A DNA stretch of 64,000 nucleotides from PFJX01 sp964393825 (GTDB lineage: Bacteria; Pseudomonadota; Gammaproteobacteria; Burkholderiales; Thiobacillaceae), in contig CAYMUY010000006.1 in NCBI GenBank assembly GCA_964393825.1, positions 1 to 64,000 on the forward strand, read 5' to 3'. The notes below the pieces were generated by a model. It saw only the letters and a list, made by a program, of their open reading frames with translations. It did no database searches and was not told the DNA's origin. How positions within the stretch are numbered: position 1 is the stretch's first letter; every line of letters starts with the position of its first letter. Positions 42,850 through 51,830 of this stretch are shown here, piece by piece. The position numbers and the translations under genes are program-made.

Positions 42850-43839
42850 ATGCGTGAACTTCATCTCATCGTCCCCGGCCTGGCGGCCTGGCGGGATTCA
42901 CCCCACAGCGAAACGGTCGCGATGCCGGGGCTCGCGCGCCTGCTCGCACGCGGTCGCCCCCTCGGCGGCGAAACCAGCTTGGCGGAGGCCCTGTGTCGGG
43001 CGTTCGCAGTGGATCGACAGGAGGACTGGCCGCTCGCGCCCATCACCGCGACCTACGACGGCCTCAATGCCAACGTCGGCTACTGGCTACGCGCCGACCC
43101 GGTCCACCTGCAGGTCGGCATGCGCGGCATGACCCTGCTCGATGCGTCCCATGTCGGACTCAGCACGGCGGAGTCAGAATCCCTGGCAACGAGCCTCATG
43201 CCCCTGTTCCGGGAGGCAGGCTGGCACCTGCTGGCCCCCGCGCCGACTCGCTGGTATGGCCATCCCGCCCGCGCCATCAATTTGCGAACCACACCGCTGG
43301 ACGAAGTCGCCACCCGCCACGTGAACTCCGCACTGCCGACCGGCCCCGACGCGGCGCAGGTCATGCAACTGCTCAACGATGCACAGATCATTCTTCACGA
43401 ACACCCGGTGAATCTCGCGCGGGAACGACAAGGGCAATTGCCCATCAACAGCCTCTGGCTCTGGGGTGGCGGCACGAGGGTGAACATCGGGCGCACATAC
43501 CGGCTGGTGCTGGCGGAGCAATTGGAAACGCTGGCGCTGACCCAGCTTTCCGGCAGCACCAGTGCGGCCTGCCCCGGCCACCTGGGCGACCTGCCGCGTG
43601 CCGCCAGCATCCTGGCGGTCCTGCCGGAATTTGCCGCTGATGCGGAGGCGACCGACGCCGCCCGTCTCGATGCCGACTGGTTCATGCCCTTGCTCCAGGG
43701 ATTGCTTCTGGGCCGCATCCGCCACGCCACCCTGACCCTGACCGGCCTGGAAGGGTGCGGTGTTGCGCTCGGCATGGCAGAGAGCTGGAAGCTGTGGAAA
43801 AGAATCGGCGAGTGCCCTGCGTTACGCACCCGGCAATAG
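42850..43839 (+). CDS. RpfE-type / phosphoglycerate mutase-like uncharacterised protein
   Basis: A 329-residue protein. It resembles the betaproteobacterial 'RpfE type regulatory / phosphoglycerate mutase-like' family: MRELHLIVPGLAAWRD at the start, GLSTAESESLATSLMPLF with WHLLAPAPTRWYG near residue 110-140, and LPINSLWLWGGGT near residue 197. Enzymatic activity has not been established as far as I know. The ATG at 42850 was chosen since the upstream extension overlaps the divergent gene. Ribosome-binding site is weak. Confidence 0.75.
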   Translation: MRELHLIVPGLAAWRDSPHSETVAMPGLARLLARGRPLGGETSLAEALCRAFAVDRQEDWPLAPITATYDGLNANVGYWLRADPVHLQVGMRGMTLLDASHVGLSTAESESLATSLMPLFREAGWHLLAPAPTRWYGHPARAINLRTTPLDEVATRHVNSALPTGPDAAQVMQLLNDAQIILHEHPVNLARERQGQLPINSLWLWGGGTRVNIGRTYRLVLAEQLETLALTQLSGSTSAACPGHLGDLPRAASILAVLPEFAADAEATDAARLDADWFMPLLQGLLLGRIRHATLTLTGLEGCGVALGMAESWKLWKRIGECPALRTRQ

Positions 43840-43878
43840 CCGGCCAACGCCACTGGGCCGAAAATACAATCCGGGTGC

Positions 43879-43909
43879 TAAGTCTTCGTTAAGTCTTGCT
43901 GCGGATAAT
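43879..43909 (+). promoter_or_regulatory. Direct repeats TAAGTCTT with 11-base period ahead of a -10-like GATAAT
   Basis: Two TAAGTCTT copies start 11 bases apart (43879, 43890), one helical turn, overlapping where a -35 would sit; GATAAT follows at 43904-43909. Tandem repeats of this period are typical of OmpR-family activators. It lies 60 bases upstream of the acid-shock-like peptide gene. Confidence 0.5.
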
Positions 43910-43968
43910 GGACTCACCGAACGCCAAGACGTACGGTAGTTCCCCCCACATCCTTCCAGGAGACTCAC

Positions 43969-44157
43969 ATGAACAAAACCCTGATCGCACTGCTGACCGC
44001 TGCTTCCTTCCTGACCATTGGTGCAGCCCAGGCTGCTGATGCCGGCATGGACAAGCCGGCTGCCGAGGCTGCCGCGAAGCCTGCGAAGCATGCCAAGCAC
44101 ACCAAGCATGCCAAGAAACACGCCAAGGCACCCAAGGCTGCGGAAGCCGCCAAGTAA
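43969..44157 (+). CDS. Small exported Lys/His/Ala-rich protein (acid-shock-like)
   Basis: A 62-residue protein with a good AGGAG site. A signal peptide (to AQAADAG) is followed by a tail made of Ala, Lys and His (AKHAKHTKHAKKHAKAPK). It resembles the periplasmic acid-shock protein Asr of enterics in composition and size, but composition-based similarity is weak evidence. It is a single gene with its own terminator, so probably a highly expressed stress gene. Confidence 0.7.
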   Translation: MNKTLIALLTAASFLTIGAAQAADAGMDKPAAEAAAKPAKHAKHTKHAKKHAKAPKAAEAAK

Positions 44158-44174
44158 TCAGCATCGCCACCAGG

Positions 44175-44207
44175 AAGCCGGGCGACTCGCGTCGTCCGGC
44201 TTTTTTT
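44175..44207 (+). terminator. Rho-independent terminator after the acid-shock-like gene
   Basis: AAGCCGG/CCGGCTT stem with inner GAC/GTC pairing and a run of seven T, 17 bases after the stop. Confidence 0.85.
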
Positions 44208-44842
44208 CATGGCGACGGGGCGGATGGCGATGGTCCGGCCGGGCTGCCCCGACCTTCCCCGATCACCGCGCCCAGGCGGGCCAGGAGGGTTTGCAGCATC
44301 CGGACCAGCAACAGGCTCAAGGCGAATCCCGCCAGGACATCCGCGGGAAAATGTGCGCCCAGGCTCACGCGCGAAATGCCGACGCACAACGCGTACAACG
44401 CCAGAATCAATCGCACCGGGGGTCGCGACACGGGCCAGAGACTGGCCGTAACCAGCATGGCAAAGGCGGAATGCCCACTCGGCAGGCTATGCCGCAACGC
44501 CACCTGGCCGACAATATGAACACTGCCCTTCGGCAGCGCGAGCGGCGGTCTCGGGAAATCCAGCCACGGTTTGACGAAGCCGATGAGTTGACCTTCGACC
44601 ACGTAGGCCAGGCTGAAAACGGACAGGACCGACAACCAGGCAATGGCGTCGCTCTTGCTGCAGCGCTGTGCGGTGATGAAGCCAGACACCGTGCTCAGCG
44701 CGAGAACGATCGGGAAATTGCCATGGTCGCCCAGGTCGGTGCACAGCAGCATGAGCGCATCGATCCAGGCGGTGTGTGGATCGTTGATGACGTGGAACAG
44801 CCAGACATTCAGCCCGCCCCAGTCGTAAAGTGGCAGGCCCAT
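44207..44842 (-). CDS. PAP2-family membrane phosphatase
   Basis: A 211-residue polytopic membrane protein with the three PAP2 motifs: KPWLDFPRP (about 90), SLPSGHSAF (about 119) and SRVSLGAHFPADVLAG (about 157). Such enzymes hydrolyse lipid phosphates such as undecaprenyl pyrophosphate or phosphatidic acid. The start follows the DUF4337 stop by three bases, indicating one operon. Confidence 0.9.
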   Translation of the reverse strand: MGLPLYDWGGLNVWLFHVINDPHTAWIDALMLLCTDLGDHGNFPIVLALSTVSGFITAQRCSKSDAIAWLSVLSVFSLAYVVEGQLIGFVKPWLDFPRPPLALPKGSVHIVGQVALRHSLPSGHSAFAMLVTASLWPVSRPPVRLILALYALCVGISRVSLGAHFPADVLAGFALSLLLVRMLQTLLARLGAVIGEGRGSPAGPSPSAPSP

Positions 44843-44845
44843 TGT

Positions 44846-45415
44846 TTATCCAACCAGCGCCATCGCCCAAAGCGCTACGCCAGCAGCGGCGGCCAATGCG
44901 GCCACGGCGAACAACCAGCGGACCCGTGTCAGCGCGGTGATCGAAGCGAGGGAAATGGCGATCTGGATCAGAGTCATCGACTGCGCCTGCTTGTGGTGCG
45001 GCCGCAGGGCGAGGTCACTGCGCTCGTTCGCCCGTTTCGACTCCGCTTCCAGGGCTTCGGCCTGACGCTTGATGGCTTGTTTCTCTTCCGCGTATTTCTC
45101 GATCAGCGCCTTGTAGCCGGCCCTCTTGTCCGGTGGCGCGAGTTCGTAGGCAAGCTCCATCAGATGTCCCTTGTTGCTCTTGGCCTGGTAGAAATTCCAC
45201 TGATCCGAGGCCTGGGTTTTCTTCAGCACCGCCTCGTTCTTGTCCAGCATGGCTTCATTCTGCGAGGTACCGCCCTGGTAGCTGACTACCGCGCCCAGCG
45301 TCGACAACACGGCGGTGAATATCGCCACGTACTGAGCAAGTCCCGGGCCCTGCCGGGCTTCGTGTTCGAGCGCATGTTCATGTGCACCATGAACGTGAAA
45401 GTGATGTCCGGACAT
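44846..45415 (-). CDS. DUF4337 family membrane protein
   Basis: A 189-residue protein with a His-rich N-terminus (MSGHHFHVHGAHEHALEHEA), a membrane segment at about 30-45, a coiled coil (85-140) containing SDQWNFYQAKS and YEEKQAIKRQAEALE-like heptads, and two C-terminal membrane segments. The pattern fits DUF4337, of unknown role. It is cotranscribed with the PAP2 gene. Confidence 0.82.
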   Translation of the reverse strand: MSGHHFHVHGAHEHALEHEARQGPGLAQYVAIFTAVLSTLGAVVSYQGGTSQNEAMLDKNEAVLKKTQASDQWNFYQAKSNKGHLMELAYELAPPDKRAGYKALIEKYAEEKQAIKRQAEALEAESKRANERSDLALRPHHKQAQSMTLIQIAISLASITALTRVRWLFAVAALAAAAGVALWAMALVG

Positions 45416-45494
45416 GGAAAGAGGTAAAGATGTCTATGGCATCCATGGCAGCACGCCGGCAAGTTCATGCCGGCGTCACCAGGGAACAGGAAAT

Positions 45495-45695
45495 TCAGGC
45501 CTGGGTGTTGATCATGAGCCCCGTGGTTTGACCACTGGTGTTGACCACTGGCCTGGCCGCGCTTTCAGCGCCGGCACGATCATCCGAGTCCCCATCGTGA
45601 TCTCGCCCGACACGACGAGGCTCGAGAGCTTCTGGCTGAATCGCCTTCTGAAGCGTGGTCACCGCGCTGTTTGACGCGATCGAACTGACTGGCAT
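45495..45695 (-). CDS. Small protein with NTSGQTTGLMINTQA tail
   Basis: A 66-residue protein from the ATG at 45695, which has GGAGGG at good spacing; two earlier ATGs lie within that site. It begins MPVSSIASNSAVTTLQKA and ends NTSGQTTGLMINTQA, a tail shared by a set of small proteobacterial proteins of unknown function. The middle is charged. It is divergent from the two-component operon. Confidence 0.55.
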   Translation of the reverse strand: MPVSSIASNSAVTTLQKAIQPEALEPRRVGRDHDGDSDDRAGAESAARPVVNTSGQTTGLMINTQA

Positions 45696-45766
45696 GGGCA
45701 TGCCCTCCATCAACTGCGGCCGGATTGCCGCGCTGGCAAGCCTACGGCGGCGACGCCGGGATGTCC

Positions 45767-45782
45767 CTTACCATTTGGTAAG
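45767..45782. promoter_or_regulatory. Palindrome CTTACCATTTGGTAAG upstream of the two-component system
   Basis: A 7-2-7 perfect palindrome in the divergent spacer, 73 bases before the regulator's start and 25 bases before a TTAAAT -10-like element (45808-45813). A site of the same form lies upstream of the cytochrome operon at 50023. Confidence 0.6.
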
Positions 45783-45854
45783 AATCCTGGATTCCAGAAA
45801 AAACCTGTTAAATCAGTGACGCATTCATCACAGCGAGCCTTCATGGGAACCCCT

Positions 45855-46520
45855 ATGCGCATCCTGGTCATCGAAGACGACGAGAAAATTGCCTCCTTCG
45901 TGGTGAAAGGCCTGAAACAGGCGGGCCATCAGACGGAACTGGCCAGCGATGGCGAACTTGGCCTGGCCCGGCTCAGGATGGCGAACCATGATGCCGCCGT
46001 GATAGACATCATGCTGCCCCAGCTCGATGGACTGACCCTGGTGCAGCGCGCTCGCCAGGCAGGCGTGACGACACCGATCATGTTCCTGTCCGCGCGCCGC
46101 GAATTGGACGATCGCATTCGTGGCCTCGGTGTCGGCGGCGACGACTATCTGGTCAAGCCGTTCGCGTTTTCCGAGTTGCTGGCCCGCCTGCAAGCCCTGG
46201 TCAGGCGGGCCACCGGCGCCCTGGAGCCGGTGCGTCTGATCGCGGGCGATCTGGAGATGGATCTGGTCAAGCGCCGCGTGCTCTGGCGCAACCAGGAAAT
46301 CACCCTGCAACCGCGCGAGTTTGAGTTGCTGGAGTATCTGTTACGCAACAAGGGCCGCGTCGTTTCCAAGATCATGATCATGGAACATGTCTGGGATTAT
46401 GGCTTCGACCCGGAAACCAGCCTGGTGGAAACCACGGTGAGCCGCCTGCGCGGCAAGCTCATGGAAGGCGCCGAGCTGATCGAGACGGTGCGCGGGGTGG
46501 GTTATGTCCTTGGGCGCTAA
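45855..46520 (+). CDS. OmpR-family response regulator
   Basis: A 221-residue regulator from the ATG at 45855 (45843 and 45816 are alternatives). Receiver domain with MRILVIEDDEK and phospho-acceptor Asp51 in VIDIMLPQLDG, then a winged-helix domain (about 125-221) with LQPREFELLEYLLRN and LVETTVSRLRGKL. It resembles the CusR/CopR-type branch. It overlaps the kinase gene by 17 bases. Target genes are not known; a shared palindrome suggests itself and the cytochrome operon. Confidence 0.92.
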   Translation: MRILVIEDDEKIASFVVKGLKQAGHQTELASDGELGLARLRMANHDAAVIDIMLPQLDGLTLVQRARQAGVTTPIMFLSARRELDDRIRGLGVGGDDYLVKPFAFSELLARLQALVRRATGALEPVRLIAGDLEMDLVKRRVLWRNQEITLQPREFELLEYLLRNKGRVVSKIMIMEHVWDYGFDPETSLVETTVSRLRGKLMEGAELIETVRGVGYVLGR

Positions 46521-47901
46521 GGGCTCCGTCGCCCTGCGCCTGACGCTGTTCTACGCCCTGTTTTTCGGCATCGTCACCGCTGGCGGCGGCATCCTGCTCT
46601 ACCATCTGGTACGGGTGCATCTGCTGGAGGAACTGGATCAGGATTTACTCCGGCAGCAGCAGGAAATCGCCAGCATTCTTGCCTCACGGGACGACCACGC
46701 CTTGCGAACCGAGCTGGCCGCAAGCACGGCCAATGGCGGCCGCGAGGATTATTTCGTACGCATCCTCGATGCCCGGGGCCATCTGGAGCAATCGTCGGAT
46801 CTGAGCACATGGCAGGTCCCCCTGCCGGCCATACCGGCAACCGGACTGGCGCTCGGTCAGCACCGCTATCTCACCGTGGACATTCCGGATGCGCGGCGAC
46901 AGGCGCGCGTGTTGACCAGTGCCATCGCGTCCGGGCGTTATCTCCAGGTCGGCATTTCCCTCGCCGACAGCATGGCCTTCCTGCGGCATTTCGAGCACTA
47001 CGGCCTGATCATTCTCGGCACCATGCTCAGTCTCGGCACCCTGGTCGGCTGGGCGTTGGCGCGCAAGGCCATGGCCGGGGTCGAAGCGGTGACGCGCGCC
47101 GCCAACCGCATCGCCGATGGCCATTTCTCGGACCGCGTTCAAGTGGCCGGCGAGGGCAGCGAGATCGACCACCTGGCCAGTACCTTCAACCGCATGGCCG
47201 AACATGTACAAGCCGTCATGGCGGAAATGCGGCAGGTCAACGACCACATCGCCCATGACCTGCGCGGCCCGCTCACACGCATGCGCGGCCTCGCGGAAAA
47301 TGCCGCGATTCAGGCCACACCCGGCAGTGAACGCGCCGAACTGGCCGGCAGCATCGTCGAGGAATGCGATCGCCTGGGCTTGTTGATCAACACCATGCTG
47401 GAAATCGCCGAGGCCGAGGCGGGGGTGCAACGCCTGGTGCTGGCGCCGCTTGAACCTGCGCCGCTGGTCACACGAGCACTGGAATTGTACGAGGGCGTGG
47501 CCGAAGCACGGGGCATCAGGCTGAGCGGACGGCTGTTGCCGACCCCCGTTCTGGAGGGGGATCGCCGCCGCCTGCAACGGGCCTTGGCCAACCTGATCGA
47601 CAACGCCATCAAGTACACCCCGGCAGGAGGACAGGTTGAAGTGGTGCTGCGACTGCACCAGGAGCAGGTGGAAATCGCCGTGCGCGACAGCGGCCCCGGC
47701 ATTCCCGCCGCCGAGCTCCCACACCTGTTCGACCGGTTCTATCGTGGCGACCGCAGCCGCCACCAGCCGGGCAATGGCCTTGGCCTCAGCCTGGCACGGG
47801 CCGTGGCGCATGCCCACGGTGGCGAAATCTTCGTGGAGTCCTGTGCCGGAACCGGCAGCACCTTCATCCTGAGCCTCCCCCTTCGCGGCACAATCGCGTG
47901 A
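46504..47901 (+). CDS. Sensor histidine kinase of the OmpR-type pair
   Basis: A 465-residue kinase: membrane segment (about 10-36), periplasmic domain (37-163), membrane segment (about 166-187), HAMP (about 188-240), H-box VNDHIAHDLRGPLTRMRG with His251, N-box NLIDNAIKYTP, G-boxes DSGPGIP and GNGLGLSLA. It partners with the preceding regulator. The periplasmic domain contains no cysteine or His cluster that would indicate metal sensing. Confidence 0.92.
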   Translation: MSLGAKGSVALRLTLFYALFFGIVTAGGGILLYHLVRVHLLEELDQDLLRQQQEIASILASRDDHALRTELAASTANGGREDYFVRILDARGHLEQSSDLSTWQVPLPAIPATGLALGQHRYLTVDIPDARRQARVLTSAIASGRYLQVGISLADSMAFLRHFEHYGLIILGTMLSLGTLVGWALARKAMAGVEAVTRAANRIADGHFSDRVQVAGEGSEIDHLASTFNRMAEHVQAVMAEMRQVNDHIAHDLRGPLTRMRGLAENAAIQATPGSERAELAGSIVEECDRLGLLINTMLEIAEAEAGVQRLVLAPLEPAPLVTRALELYEGVAEARGIRLSGRLLPTPVLEGDRRRLQRALANLIDNAIKYTPAGGQVEVVLRLHQEQVEIAVRDSGPGIPAAELPHLFDRFYRGDRSRHQPGNGLGLSLARAVAHAHGGEIFVESCAGTGSTFILSLPLRGTIA

Positions 47902-48013
47902 TCCGGTGAAACCGGCCCGCGCTGCGCTCGGCAGGTACGTCAGGTCGCCCATCACTCCGCGTCATGACAATATGCATGGGGCACACCTTTGGACACCATG
48001 ACAGAAGCGAACC

Positions 48014-49891
48014 ATGACCGACGATCCGGCACCCCCTAGACACGGACTGCCCGCCCTTGCCCTGGGTGCACTGGGGGTCGTCTTCGGCGATATCGGCACC
48101 AGCCCGCTCTACACCATGAAGGAGGTGTTCGGGAGCCATCACCTGATGCTCGACCAGGACAACGTCCTGGGCATTCTCTCCCTGATTTTCTGGTCGCTCA
48201 TCCTGGTGGTGTCGTTGAAGTACGTCAGCGTCATGATGCGGGCCGACAACAAGGGCGAGGGCGGTATCCTGGCCCTGCTTGCCCTCGCCCAGGCTCAGGC
48301 CCCCCTGGAGTCGCGCAGCCGCAGAATTCTGATGTCACTGGGCTTTCTCGGCGCTTCGTTCTTCTTCGGGGACAGCCTGATCACCCCGGCCATCTCGGTG
48401 CTCTCCGCCATCGAGGGTCTGGAAATCGGAACGTCGGTACTCCACCCATTCATCGTGCCAGTCGCGCTAGGCATCCTGCTCTGGCTCTTCTACATCCAGC
48501 GACATGGCACCGCCACGATAGGAGGCTTGTTCGGACCGGTCATGCTGATCTGGTTCAGCGTGCTTGCGGGGCTCGGTATCCTCGGCATTCTTCGCCACCC
48601 ACAGGTACTGACCGCGTTCCTGCCCATCCATGCCCTGCATTTCTTCACCGCTCACGGCACTGCCGGCTTTCTCATTCTCGGCTCCGTGGTGCTGGCAATC
48701 ACCGGCGCGGAGGCCTTGTATGCCGATATGGGCCATTTTGGACGCCGCCCCATTCAACGGGTCTGGTTCGCCTGCGTCCTGCCGGCGCTGATTCTGAACT
48801 ACTTCGGCCAGGGCGCGCTCCTGCTCGCCCAACCGGAAACGGTGCGCAATCCATTTTTCAGTCTCGCCCCGGACTGGGCGCTCTATCCCATGGTCGCCCT
48901 GGCCACGGCGGCAACCGTGATCGCTTCCCAGGCTGTCATCTCCGGCGCCTTCTCGGTGACCCGCCAGGTGATCCAGATGGGCTACGCCCCCCGTCTGAAC
49001 ATCCGCCATACCTCGGCGACGGAAGCAGGCCAGATCTACATCCCCTTCGTGAACTGGGCCTTGATGATCGGTGTCGCGCTACTGGTGCTGAGTTTCCGGA
49101 ACTCGAGCAACCTCGCATCGGCCTACGGGATCGCCGTCACCGGGAACTTCGCCATCAGTACCGTATTGATGTTCGTCGTCATGCGCGTGCGCTGGGATCT
49201 CAGTCTTCGGGCCACCTTGGCCGGCATGCTGATCTTCCTCGGCATCGACCTGGCCTTTTTCGCTGCCAACGCGGTCAAGATCCCGGACGGCGGCTGGTTC
49301 CCAATGGTTGTGGCGGGCCTGGTATTTACCTTGCTGGTGACCTGGAAACGCGGCCGCGAGATCGTGGCGCGGCGGTTACATGAGCAAGGGTTGCCGCTGG
49401 GCCCTTTCGTAGCGGGTCTGCTCGCGTATCCGCCGTCACGCGTGCCAGGTACCGCGGTCTTCATGACCGCCGACGCCAAGGGCGTTCCATCCGCGCTATT
49501 GCATAACCTCAAGCACAACAAGGTCCTGCACGAACGCGTGGTGATCCTGAACATACGCTATGCCGAAGTGCCCTACGTCCCCTCTGACGACCGTCTGCAG
49601 ATGGCGGAGCTGGCCGACGGTTTTTTTCACGTCGTCGTCCACTATGGCTTCATGGATGACATCGACATTCCCGGGGCCTTGTCGGAGTGCCCCTGCGGCA
49701 TGGCGTTCGACATGATGGACACCACCTTTTTCTTCAGCCGGGAAAACCTGATTCCCACTCGTGGCGAGGGCATGATGGTCTGGCGCGAACATCTCTTCGC
49801 CACCATGGCGCGCAACGCCGCCAGTCCCATGACGTTCTTCCGCATTCCCGCCAACCGGGTGGTGGAACTGGGCACCCAGCTCGAGATTTAA
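48014..49891 (+). CDS. kup: Low-affinity potassium transporter Kup
   Basis: A 625-residue K+/H+ symporter with about 12 membrane segments. Typical elements: LALGALGVVFGDIGTSPLYTMKE at the N-terminus, RADNKGEGGILALLALA, FFGDSLITPAISVLSA, SQAVISGAFSVTRQ, and a cytosolic C-terminal domain from about residue 465. It lies between the two-component pair and the cytochrome operon and may be transcribed alone. Confidence 0.95.
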   Translation: MTDDPAPPRHGLPALALGALGVVFGDIGTSPLYTMKEVFGSHHLMLDQDNVLGILSLIFWSLILVVSLKYVSVMMRADNKGEGGILALLALAQAQAPLESRSRRILMSLGFLGASFFFGDSLITPAISVLSAIEGLEIGTSVLHPFIVPVALGILLWLFYIQRHGTATIGGLFGPVMLIWFSVLAGLGILGILRHPQVLTAFLPIHALHFFTAHGTAGFLILGSVVLAITGAEALYADMGHFGRRPIQRVWFACVLPALILNYFGQGALLLAQPETVRNPFFSLAPDWALYPMVALATAATVIASQAVISGAFSVTRQVIQMGYAPRLNIRHTSATEAGQIYIPFVNWALMIGVALLVLSFRNSSNLASAYGIAVTGNFAISTVLMFVVMRVRWDLSLRATLAGMLIFLGIDLAFFAANAVKIPDGGWFPMVVAGLVFTLLVTWKRGREIVARRLHEQGLPLGPFVAGLLAYPPSRVPGTAVFMTADAKGVPSALLHNLKHNKVLHERVVILNIRYAEVPYVPSDDRLQMAELADGFFHVVVHYGFMDDIDIPGALSECPCGMAFDMMDTTFFFSRENLIPTRGEGMMVWREHLFATMARNAASPMTFFRIPANRVVELGTQLEI

Positions 49892-49956
49892 CGCGGGAAT
49901 GCTGCGCGCGTCATGACGCCGCGCGACGTCTGCAATTACCGATCCGTATAGAACGC

Positions 49957-49981
49957 GGCGCATCTTCGGCAAGGATGCGCC
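49957..49981 (+). terminator. Hairpin downstream of kup
   Basis: An 8-bp stem GGCGCATC/GATGCGCC with a 9-base loop, 65 bases after the kup stop and without a T-tract. Its loop and 3' arm (GGCAAGGATGCGCCAC) resemble the palindrome before gph at 40003, suggesting a small dispersed element. Confidence 0.4.
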
Positions 49982-50022
49982 ACCGCCATGGCCAGGCGCT
50001 GACATCCATCCCCCGCGCCCGC

Positions 50023-50038
50023 TTTACCAAATCGTAAA
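50023..50038. promoter_or_regulatory. Palindrome TTTACCAAATCGTAAA upstream of the cytochrome operon
   Basis: Arms TTTAC/GTAAA with 6-base spacing, sharing TTACCA-NN-T-N-GTAA with the site at 45767. It ends 23 bases before a TATCCT -10-like element (50062-50067) and abuts the position of a missing -35, which suits an activator site. A weaker TTAC-N6-GTAT lies at 49936-49949. Confidence 0.55.
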
Positions 50039-50109
50039 AGTCGCCGGCCACCCCGCGCTTCTATCCTCTCGCCATCCCGAATACTCCTGATGAAGAAAGG
50101 CGACTGTCC

Positions 50110-51441
50110 ATGCCCACAAGCCAACCCACCCCTTCCCGCCACGTGTTGCGCGCCACCTGGCCCCTCGCCGCGCTGCTCGCCGCTTCCAGCCTGCCGGCCC
50201 ATGCCCTGCCCAGTTTCGCGCGCCAGACCGGCGAGGAGTGCGCCGCCTGCCACATCGGGGCCTTCGGCCCGCAACTCACGCCGCACGGCATGAAGTTCAA
50301 ACTCGGCGGCTACACCGACTTCGACGGCAAGGACGGCCACCTCCCGCTATCCGCCATGCTGGTTGGCTCCTTCGGCCACACCCGCGCGGACACAGACCCC
50401 GCCGATAGCCACAGCAACGACAAGAAAGCCTTGCAGGAGGCGTCGGCTTTCGTGGCCGGGCGCTGGAGCGACCATGTCGGCAGCTTCATCCAGGCCACCA
50501 CCTCAAGCGCCGATCACGGCCGGCTCGCCATGGACAACCTGGACATTCGCTTCGCCTTGCCCACCCAGCATGGCGACAAGGACCTGCTGCTGGGCGCGAG
50601 CCTGAACAACAACCCCACTGTGCAGGACGTACTCAATACCGTCCCAGCCTGGCGCTTCCCCTACATGTCGTCCGAGATGGTGAGCGCGCCCTCGGTGCTG
50701 CTGGATGGCGGCATCGGCCAGCAGGTGCTGGGCCTTACCGGCTACGCGCTGTGGGACAACCGGTTCTATGGCGAACTGGGCGGCTATCGCGCGCTTTCCC
50801 AAAGCTTCCTGGACAAGATCAATGTTGGCGCCGACGCCAGGGTGAAGGGAACCGCGCCTTACTGGCGGCTCGGCTACATGAAGGATCTGCACAGCCAGTT
50901 CTGGTCCGTCGGCGCCGTGGGCATGAATGCAGAGATACAGCCCGGTTTTGCCAGCGGCCCCGTCGACAAGTACCGCGACTTCGGGATGGATGCCAGTTAC
51001 CAGTACCTTGGCGACCGCAAGAACATCCTCGCCCTCAATACCAGTTATGTGCGTGAGCGACAGACCCGCGACGCCAGTGTCGCTGCTGGCGACGCCGCCA
51101 CTCTCAGGGGCAAGCTCAATCGCTTCGACCTCTCCGGCTCCTGGCATTACGACCAGGCTTATGGCCTGACCGCCAGCTACTTCAACATCACCGGCGACGC
51201 CGACGCCACCCTGTATGGCAGCGCGTCCGGCAGGCCCGACACGCGTGGTTACACCCTCCAGGCTGACTGGACCCCCTATGGAAAGGAAAATTCGTGGGGC
51301 GCCCCCTGGGCCAACCTGCGTCTGGGCCTGCAATACACCTGGTACAGCCGTTTCCTGGGTGACAAGACCAACTATGACGGTAGTGGTCGCAATGCCAGCG
51401 ACAACAACACCCTCTACGCCTTCGTCTGGACGTCCTTCTGA
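50110..51441 (+). CDS. Outer-membrane cytochrome-porin fusion (Cyc2-like)
   Basis: A 443-residue exported protein: signal peptide to about residue 32, then PSFARQTGEECAACH with one c-type haem site (Cys44, Cys47, His48) and FKLGGYTD, followed by about 380 residues of alternating hydrophobic/polar strands with many aromatic residues and a terminal Phe (FVWTSF), the outer-membrane barrel signature. The opening motif closely resembles Cyc2, the fused cytochrome-porin iron oxidase, although the family also has members of unknown substrate. AAAGG precedes the ATG. It heads a four-cytochrome operon. Confidence 0.78.
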   Translation: MPTSQPTPSRHVLRATWPLAALLAASSLPAHALPSFARQTGEECAACHIGAFGPQLTPHGMKFKLGGYTDFDGKDGHLPLSAMLVGSFGHTRADTDPADSHSNDKKALQEASAFVAGRWSDHVGSFIQATTSSADHGRLAMDNLDIRFALPTQHGDKDLLLGASLNNNPTVQDVLNTVPAWRFPYMSSEMVSAPSVLLDGGIGQQVLGLTGYALWDNRFYGELGGYRALSQSFLDKINVGADARVKGTAPYWRLGYMKDLHSQFWSVGAVGMNAEIQPGFASGPVDKYRDFGMDASYQYLGDRKNILALNTSYVRERQTRDASVAAGDAATLRGKLNRFDLSGSWHYDQAYGLTASYFNITGDADATLYGSASGRPDTRGYTLQADWTPYGKENSWGAPWANLRLGLQYTWYSRFLGDKTNYDGSGRNASDNNTLYAFVWTSF

Positions 51442-51452
51442 GCGTGCAAACC

Positions 51453-51821
51453 ATGACATCGCATCCCGGATTGATTCTCCTCCTCGCCGTGCTGCTCTCG
51501 CCGGCTGCCCGTGCCAACGACATCGAACATGGCGCCAAGGTATTCGACACGGAATGCGCCGAATGCCACAGCGCCAAGCCTGGCAAGAACAGGAAAGGTC
51601 CAAGCCTGTTCGCAGTCGCCGGACGCGACGCCGCCAGCGTCTCCGACTATCCCTACTCCGAGGCCATGAAGCACAGTGGCATCGTATGGAGCAACGACAA
51701 ACTGGATGCCTACGTCGCCGCCCCGCGCAAGCTCGTGCCGGGCTGCAAGATGAAATACGACGGCCTCGACAATGCCGGTTCGCGCGCCGACCTCATCGCC
51801 TTCCTGAACACGACTCGCTGA
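51453..51821 (+). CDS. Periplasmic cytochrome c (class I, c550/c2-like)
   Basis: A 122-residue monohaem cytochrome: signal peptide to about Ala21, CAECH haem site (Cys35, Cys38, His39) and a VPGCKM distal-Met motif (Met100), as in mitochondrial-type cytochrome c2/c550. It is a soluble periplasmic electron carrier that could accept electrons from the preceding outer-membrane protein. ATG 51453 is preferred over a GTG at 51444, since both are close to the previous stop (12 or 3 bases). Confidence 0.88.
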   Translation: MTSHPGLILLLAVLLSPAARANDIEHGAKVFDTECAECHSAKPGKNRKGPSLFAVAGRDAASVSDYPYSEAMKHSGIVWSNDKLDAYVAAPRKLVPGCKMKYDGLDNAGSRADLIAFLNTTR

Positions 51822-51830
51822 GAAACCATC

